The position numbers and the translations under genes are program-made. DNA of 8,144 nt from an uncultured Collinsella sp. (lineage in GTDB: Bacteria; Actinomycetota; Coriobacteriia; Coriobacteriales; Coriobacteriaceae), in the NCBI GenBank assembly GCA_934650975.1, contig CAKUFW010000085.1:1-8144 (forward strand), given 5' to 3'. Each line of letters begins with the position of its first letter. Position 1 is the first letter of the stretch. Shown here in pieces: positions 7,106 through 8,144 of this stretch. The notes under the pieces are model-generated. The model saw only the letters and a program-made list of their open reading frames with translations. It was not told the origin of the DNA and did not search any database.

Positions 7106-7130
7106 TGTTGCGAGCGAGAGCAGAGCAACA
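7106..7130 (+). other. Hairpin in the tRNA-Pro 5' leader
   Basis: TGTTGC (7106-7111) and GCAACA (7125-7130) are exact inverted repeats with a 13-base loop, lying between the predicted transcription start and the tRNA. The fold would sit in the leader removed by RNase P. A processing or stability role is possible, but a 6-bp stem could be chance. Confidence 0.35.
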
Positions 7131-7141
7131 AACAAAAGCTT

Positions 7142-7218
<77 letters not shown>

Positions 7219-7227
7219 GAAGTTTGC

Positions 7228-7258
7228 AGGTCAGGCACCTAGTGCCTGACCTTTTTTT
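7228..7258 (+). terminator. Intrinsic terminator of the tRNA-Pro transcript
   Basis: A perfect 11-bp stem, AGGTCAGGCAC (7228-7238) with GTGCCTGACCT (7242-7252), closes over a 3-base loop and runs directly into seven T residues (7252-7258). It begins 9 bases after the tRNA CCA end. The minus strand has no matching T run, so it works in the plus direction only. Confidence 0.95.
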
Positions 7259-7261
7259 GTT

Positions 7262-7277
7262 TTAAGCAATTGCTTAA
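7262..7277. repeat. 16-bp perfect palindrome TTAAGCAATTGCTTAA
   Basis: The 16 bases equal their own reverse complement. The half-site TAAGCAA (7263-7269) recurs in direct orientation at 7285-7291, giving three half-sites in 29 bases. The palindrome starts 4 bases after the T run of the tRNA terminator. It has the look of a dimeric regulator site, but no promoter is evident beside it. Confidence 0.6.
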
Positions 7278-7303
7278 TTTTCAGTAAGCAACAGGGTGCC
7301 AAA

Positions 7304-7400
7304 AATCTACCTACGCGATAGTCGCCTTTTGCGGATAATTGCGCGTTTTGCACACGCATGAGCCGATTTATTAACGCGATATGAATCTACATGCGCGTAG
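7304..7400 (+). repeat. Imperfect direct repeat containing AATCTAC and GCG-TAG
   Basis: AATCTACCTACGCGATAG (7304-7321) resembles AATCTACATGCGCGTAG (7384-7400), 80 bases apart. They share AATCTAC and a CGCG-(A)TAG end and differ by two substitutions and one gap. The second copy contains inverted CTAC and GTAG. It may be part of a larger degenerate repeat family. Confidence 0.4.
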
Positions 7401-7526
7401 CTGGTATACAGCCGAGTACAGGCTGTATTTATCGCGGCGATTAACACAGATATAGCGACTGTAACGGACAAGCGTGTCGCTGTATTTATTTCAGTAGTTC
7501 ACTTAATTGGTGGACAAGTGGGCTGT
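7362..7526 (+). repeat. Degenerate tandem repeat, period about 57-60 bases
   Basis: GCTGTATTTAT occurs exactly at 7422-7432 and 7479-7489, 57 bases apart. A diverged form, GCCGATTTAT, lies 60 bases before the first at 7362. A fourth partial start, GCTGT, is at 7522. The ends of two units also resemble each other: GGACAAG followed by GCTGT at about 7467-7483 and 7512-7526. Internal sequence is poorly conserved, so a true tandem origin is tentative. Confidence 0.4.
7406..7428 (+). repeat. Hairpin with 8-bp arms ATACAGCC / GGCTGTAT
   Basis: ATACAGCC (7406-7413) and GGCTGTAT (7421-7428) are exact inverted repeats around the 7-base loop GAGTACA. The right arm overlaps the GCTGTATTTAT repeat. There is no T run long enough for an intrinsic terminator. 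Confidence 0.5.
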
Positions 7527-7682
7527 TGCAACGAAACGCCAAGCAGGATGGGCTCTATGCGAGGACGCCGCAGAGGCAATTGCGGGGGAGGGCGGCAGGC
7601 GCTCTGAGAGCCGCTGTATGACCCCATTTCTCCTCAAACCGATTACATGCGCCAAGAACCTCAAACCGTTCGTGCAATTGCC

Positions 7683-7716
7683 AAAAGAAAGGCCCATGCA
7701 GGATTGCACGAGCCTT
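7683..7716 (-). terminator. Intrinsic terminator of the minus-strand kinase transcript
   Basis: Read on the minus strand, AAGGCTCGTGCA (7716-7705) pairs with TGCATGGGCCTT (7700-7689) over the loop ATCC, then continues into TCTTTT, giving TTTCTTTT with the stem end. All 12 positions pair if two G-U wobbles are allowed. On the plus strand those two positions are A-C mismatches, which marks the minus strand as the functional one. It lies about 110 bases after the kinase stop codon. Confidence 0.78.
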
Positions 7717-7826
7717 ACATCAGATCAAATTTGAGCTAGAAGCACCAAGCGGGACAGACGCAACACCATCTCGTCGTGGCCTCGGCGAGCGACCTATCGC
7801 AGTCGAGGTAGACATCGAGGAAGCCG

Positions 7827-8144
7827 TCAGATCCCGCACAGGGGGACCGCGATGGTGGCCACCGCGCCGCCCGAGGGGCTGTTGGCGAGCGAGACGGAGC
7901 CCCCGTGGGCGCTCGCGGCCTCGGAGGCGGCGTGGAGGCCGAGCCCGTAGTGGCGGCCTCCGTCGCGCGAGGAGCGGGAGGAGTCGTCTGTGAAAAGGCG
8001 CTCGCAGCCGCGTTCGAGGGCGGCGGGAGAAAAGCCCGGTCCGTCGTCGGCGACCTCGATAACGAGTTGCCCGCCCGCGACGTCGCAGGAGACAGCCACG
8101 CGCGAGCGTGCGTGCTCGGCGGCGTTGGCCACGAGGTTCGCGGC
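7827..8144 (-). CDS. Sensor histidine kinase, C-terminal ATP-binding domain, 5' truncated
   Basis: Only the last 105 residues are in the window; the frame is open to base 8144, and the GTG at 8132 is an internal Val of the N box rather than a start. The HATPase_c (GHKL) fold is clear. The N box NLVANAAEH is at 3-11, with N7 as the likely Mg-ATP ligand, G1 DDGPGFS at 33-39, an F-box-like RLFTDDSSRSS at 49-59, G2 HYGLGLHAA at 65-73, and a final GGAVATIAVP at 92-101. The protein would autophosphorylate a histidine in its missing part and pass the phosphate to a response regulator, probably encoded upstream beyond the window. Signal and target cannot be read here. The gene faces the housekeeping operon and ends toward its own terminator. 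Confidence 0.9.
   Translation of the reverse strand, partial: AANLVANAAEHARSRVAVSCDVAGGQLVIEVADDGPGFSPAALERGCERLFTDDSSRSSRDGGRHYGLGLHAASEAASAHGGSVSLANSPSGGAVATIAVPLCGI

Larger units (their letters stand above)
7266..7681. repeat. Three dispersed copies of the octamer palindrome GCAATTGC
   Basis: Exact copies lie at 7266-7273 (core of the 16-bp palindrome), 7576-7583 and 7674-7681. I noticed no other copy in the window. Flanking bases differ between the copies (AA/TT, AG/GG, GT/CA), so this is a shared octamer rather than a longer repeat. Confidence 0.6.
7259..7826. other. Convergent intergenic region with no supported gene
   Basis: This 568-base stretch lies between the tRNA-Pro terminator and the stop of the minus-strand kinase gene. 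Both transcripts end here, so neither needs a promoter in it. No reading frame on either strand has a credible start, ribosome site or family resemblance. The left part (to about 7510) is visibly AT-richer than the coding regions and holds palindromes and imperfect repeats, listed separately. The part from about 7510 to 7680 is more GC-rich and featureless apart from two GCAATTGC sites. Bases 7717-7826 are the untranslated 3' end of the kinase transcript. An untested possibility is an interspersed repeat or a decayed insertion. Confidence 0.7.

Noticed and set aside
7362..7526. CRISPR array
   Set aside because: The repeated words are short and inexact, spacing is uneven, there are too few units, and no cas gene is present.
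7503..7734. Overlapping frames on both strands (plus 7507-7734, minus 7503-7709)
   Set aside because: The plus frame needs a TTG start and has no ribosome site; the minus frame begins inside the kinase terminator. Neither resembles a known family, and they shadow one another.
7735..7826. Minus-strand open stretch after the kinase stop, reading GFLDVYLDCDRSLAEATT
   Set aside because: It looks somewhat coding-like but has no start codon in frame and is short. It is more likely untranslated 3' sequence; a frameshifted kinase tail cannot be excluded without homologues.

Overview
The window looks like a chromosomal segment of a GC-rich actinobacterium, most likely a member of the Coriobacteriia such as Collinsella. 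This is an inference from protein style, GC-rich codon use and gene order; no search was run. Eight tightly packed plus-strand genes are followed by a proline tRNA, a convergent intergenic gap, and the 3' end of a minus-strand sensor kinase gene.

Bases 1-7061 form what appears to be one co-directional housekeeping operon: der (5'-truncated), plsY, gpsA, rpe, a NifS/IscS-type cysteine desulfurase, a Nif3/DUF34-family metal protein, a coiled-coil zinc-ribbon protein and coaBC. Gaps are 3-18 bases or short overlaps (8 bases at der/plsY, ATGA at desulfurase/nif3 and at nif3/zinc-ribbon). I see no terminator inside it. Functions are ribosome assembly (Der), the first acyl transfer of phospholipid synthesis and its glycerol-3-phosphate supply (PlsY, GpsA), pentose phosphate interconversion (Rpe), sulfur mobilisation, coenzyme A synthesis (CoaBC), and a Nif3/zinc-ribbon pair whose role is poorly defined.

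Bases 7048-7258 hold a self-contained tRNA-Pro(GGG) unit: an A/T-rich UP-like tract overlapping the end of coaBC, a promoter, a short leader with a hairpin, the tRNA with encoded CCA, and a strong intrinsic terminator.

Bases 7259-7826 carry no gene I can support. The region is AT-richer than the genes. It holds a 16-bp palindrome, three copies of GCAATTGC, a degenerate repeat of about 57-60 bp period, a hairpin and a second short repeat. Near its right side is a minus-strand intrinsic terminator that fits the sensor kinase. Because plus-strand and minus-strand transcription both end here, the structured stretch between the terminators has no obvious regulatory job. It is the least explained part of the window.

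Bases 7827-8144 encode the C-terminal ATPase domain of a histidine kinase whose 5' part lies beyond the window. I found no convincing new defence, mobile or biosynthetic system. The leads are the unexplained intergenic structure, a zinc-ribbon protein missing one expected cysteine, and the tight Nif3/zinc-ribbon coupling.
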